Origin: an uncultured Clostridia bacterium
GTDB taxonomy: Bacteria > Bacillota > Clostridia > Christensenellales > Borkfalkiaceae
Length of the DNA stretch: 14,747 bases
Direction: 5' to 3'
Assembly: GCA_934254755.1 (NCBI GenBank)
Contig: CAKQMM010000008.1
Span: 1-14,747 of the forward strand
Below the pieces are notes generated by a model. The model ran no database searches. It was not told where the DNA came from and saw only the letters and a program-made list of their open reading frames with translations. A program made the translations under genes and the position numbers. This document shows positions 12,831 through 14,747 of this stretch, piece after piece (the stretch's first letter is position 1; each line of letters starts with the position of its first letter).

Positions 12831-14747
12831 TTACTGTTTTTCGTAAGCGGAAACGGTATTTATAATCGTAACGTTTTTCACTCCGTCGCCTAAAAAGGTT
12901 TTAAGCGTAACTTCGCCGGCCACGTCGTAATCATCGAACACAGCGGTTATTATGGGGCGAATCCCTACGACGGTTAGCCCGTCGATTAAAATTTTTTGCT
13001 TATCTACCTGATTAAAAATTTTGCCTAACGCGCTCGATTTTTTACGGTTTACCTTTTTATCGACGGCGGAACTTTCTATCACGGTTACGTTTTCAATAAA
13101 AATTTCGGAAATCTCGCCGTTTTCGCCGATATTTCCCAAAATCGCCGAATTAGCCGTTTCAAGACTTTTTTCTCCGAGGACGACCTCGGCTTTTACGTTA
13201 TAAATTTTTCCGCCGTACGATGACGCGCACAAGAATTGCGCCCCGTCGTCGGTCGCCTCGCCATTAACCGTAAGGTTTTTTATTTCGCCGTTAAACGAAT
13301 AAACGAGGGCTGCGCCGTTTTCGGTGTTAAGACCGCTTATCGTTTTGCCGTTACCGTCGATTAACCCCGTAAAAGTATATCCGTACGCGTTATATCCGAT
13401 AGCGTCGGTTTTTTTGAATTTTCCGCTCAGCGAAATATCCGCGCCGAATAAATAATATCCTTTTACAGTTTTAGCCGCGGCGACTACGGCGGCGTAAGCG
13501 TTTGCGTTTTTAAGGTCTTTTTCGGTGCTGATTATCTTAGACCAAACCGAAACTTCGGCAATAATCGTTTTTTCGCCCGATTTTACTATATACGTTTTAT
13601 CTTCGCCGGCGTCGGTTTTATCGAACGTAAGCGCGGATTCAACGTTTTTACCGTATTTATCCGTAACCGAAACGCTTGTTAAAGATAACTCTTTTTTAAT
13701 ATCGAACGCGGTTGAAACTTCGGCGTTTAAATGGGCGTATTCGCCGCGCAATCCGCAACTTTTACAGGTTGCCGCACCGTTTTCAAGGGTAAAATCGTGT
13801 CCTAAAGCCGGGGTCGTTACGTCAAAACTTTCCCCGTTAAGCTCGTAACGATTAACGCCGTTTTTTTCGCAAGTCGCGCTCTTATTATGCTCGCCGTCTT
13901 TTGTTTTAAGCCCGAGCATAAGCACCTTTATTTTATTGATATCGTTTTGCGTTACGCCGATATCGAGAAGATAATTTTCTATACCGTCCGAAAGAGTTTC
14001 GCCCTCGTTTTTAACGTAATTATCTTTAACGTACTTAACGGTTTTGCCCCAGGCAACGTAGTTGCTGCCGTCGTTTTGGAAAACTCCGCTATCATCGTAA
14101 CCACTGCCGGTATCTTTGCTTCTGAGGCGTTTACCGCCGCCGAAAGACGTCAGTTCGAAATCTTTCGTAAGGTCGCTTTCCGAAACCCCTAAAAGCCCGT
14201 TTAACAAAAACGCAACGGTACCCGTTCTGTCCGCCCCTGCGTTGCAGTGAAAATACACGGGGTAATTGCTTTCGTCCGACAACAACTCAAAAATTTCTTT
14301 AAGTTGAGTTTTGCTTGTCATTAAAGCGCTGTCGTACTGCGAAATAGATATCATTTTATAATTTCTGTCCGCGCCGAAGTAACACGAGTTCTGCCCCGCG
14401 CTGTCGCTCGCGCCGCGAAGGTCAAGTTCGGTTTTTATGCCGAGTTCGTCGTGAAAAACTTTTATGCCTTCCGCGGAAAGTTTTGCGCCGCCCTTATAAC
14501 CGTTTAGTTGCGCCCCGCGGTACGCTAAACCGTATACAACGCTGTTTCCGCTTTCGGTAGGCCAGCCGCCCACGTCGCGAATGTTTATTCCGCCGGGCGC
14601 GTCGATTATTCTTACGGGTAAGTCCGCCGTTTTTATCGTTCCGCGCTCGGTAATTTTACCTGTGGCGTCTTTCGCCTCGTAATAATAAGTAACCCCGGGT
14701 ACAGCCGTTCCGCCGAAAACGAACGTACTTGTCGACGTAACTTTCGT
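12831..14747 (-). CDS. Tyrosine phosphatase-family surface protein with C-terminal beta-helix module (5' partial)
   Basis: The frame is open to the window edge, giving 638 visible residues; a GTG at 14573 that could be mistaken for a start lies inside the conserved NIRDVGGWPT motif (55-64), so the gene extends further. Residues 1-47 are the end of a fibronectin/Ig-like domain. Residues about 48-280 are a tyrosine/dual-specificity phosphatase of the Y_phosphatase3 type: NIRDVGGW, LAYRG (74-78), TELDLRG (106-112) and the CX5R loop FHCNAGADRTG (166-176; nucleophile Cys168, Arg174). A segment with GHDF (316-319) and CKSCG (328-332) follows, then the beta-sandwich/beta-helix module (YYLFGADI at 431-438, GLIDGNGKTISGL at 461-473) seen twice in the adjacent lipoprotein. 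The catalytic set looks intact. The domain company implies secretion, but the signal peptide would lie outside. It may share a transcript with the lipoprotein gene, since the 101-bp gap has no convincing terminator. Confidence 0.87.
   Translation of the reverse strand, partial: TKVTSTSTFVFGGTAVPGVTYYYEAKDATGKITERGTIKTADLPVRIIDAPGGINIRDVGGWPTESGNSVVYGLAYRGAQLNGYKGGAKLSAEGIKVFHDELGIKTELDLRGASDSAGQNSCYFGADRNYKMISISQYDSALMTSKTQLKEIFELLSDESNYPVYFHCNAGADRTGTVAFLLNGLLGVSESDLTKDFELTSFGGGKRLRSKDTGSGYDDSGVFQNDGSNYVAWGKTVKYVKDNYVKNEGETLSDGIENYLLDIGVTQNDINKIKVLMLGLKTKDGEHNKSATCEKNGVNRYELNGESFDVTTPALGHDFTLENGAATCKSCGLRGEYAHLNAEVSTAFDIKKELSLTSVSVTDKYGKNVESALTFDKTDAGEDKTYIVKSGEKTIIAEVSVWSKIISTEKDLKNANAYAAVVAAAKTVKGYYLFGADISLSGKFKKTDAIGYNAYGYTFTGLIDGNGKTISGLNTENGAALVYSFNGEIKNLTVNGEATDDGAQFLCASSYGGKIYNVKAEVVLGEKSLETANSAILGNIGENGEISEIFIENVTVIESSAVDKKVNRKKSSALGKIFNQVDKQKILIDGLTVVGIRPIITAVFDDYDVAGEVTLKTFLGDGVKNVTIINTVSAYEKQ
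13074..13751 (-). repeat. Composite beta-sandwich/beta-helix module, copy C (phosphatase C-terminal part)
   Basis: This encodes visible residues about 333-558 of the phosphatase protein. Landmarks are DAGEDKTYIVKSGEKTIIAE (379-398), the linker TEKDLKNANAYAAVVAA (408-424), KGYYLFGADISLSG (429-442), FTGLIDGNGKTISGL (459-473) and SFNGEIKNLTV (484-494). It is the third and shortest copy of the module found in the neighbouring lipoprotein. Confidence 0.68.

Noticed and set aside
12831..14573. A complete 580-residue phosphatase starting at GTG 14573.
   Set aside because: The GTG is the Val inside the conserved NIRDVGGWPT motif and the frame stays open to the window edge with an Ig-like domain upstream.

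Overview
This window looks like chromosomal DNA from an uncultured anaerobic Bacillota, probably a gut Clostridia lineage (order not resolvable by eye; Christensenellales-like is a guess). The reasons are tightly packed head-to-tail sugar genes, Shine-Dalgarno sites of the GGGAG/GGAGGG type, a long lipoprotein with stacked Ig-like repeats and a GLUG-like beta-helix, and a surface-type tyrosine phosphatase with C-x2-C 'GHDF' segments. No rRNA, tRNA, transposase, integrase, phage gene or CRISPR array is visible.

Layout: (1) 1-960, plus strand, is the 3' part of a four-helix membrane protein of unknown function. It ends at a bidirectional terminator at 1031-1062 shared with the convergent operon. 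(2) 8641-1101, minus strand, is a seven-gene carbohydrate operon with gaps of 9, 2, -4, -4, 24 and 26 bp. In transcription order it holds a Gfo/Idh/MocA oxidoreductase, a second short oxidoreductase, an internally deleted sugar-isomerase remnant, nagB, nagA, a third oxidoreductase, and a GH94-type disaccharide phosphorylase. (3) 8642-8871 is an intergenic region with a hairpin that can terminate the upstream gene, a 10-bp tandem repeat and the operon leader. (4) 12729-8872, minus strand, is a 1285-residue lipoprotein. (5) 14747-12831, minus strand, is a secreted-type tyrosine phosphatase whose N-terminus lies outside the window.

How the genes may work together: NagA and NagB take GlcNAc-6-P to fructose-6-P. 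A GH94 phosphorylase beside them suggests that a beta-linked, GlcNAc-containing disaccharide is split by phosphate, as N,N'-diacetylchitobiose phosphorylase does. The three oxidoreductases and the isomerase remnant suggest an added or ancestral redox route on a sugar, glycoside or sugar acid. No transporter, sugar kinase, phosphomutase or regulator is visible, so the pathway is incomplete here. The two large envelope proteins are not obviously part of the sugar pathway. They are linked to each other because both carry the same composite module: a beta-sandwich, a short helical linker and a beta-helix, present three times in all.

The observations most worth following are the in-frame deletion that reduced a sugar-isomerase barrel to 89 residues while keeping ATGA coupling to nagB, the unusual amino-sugar/phosphorylase/oxidoreductase gene set, and the phosphatase fused to a beta-helix surface module that its neighbour also carries.
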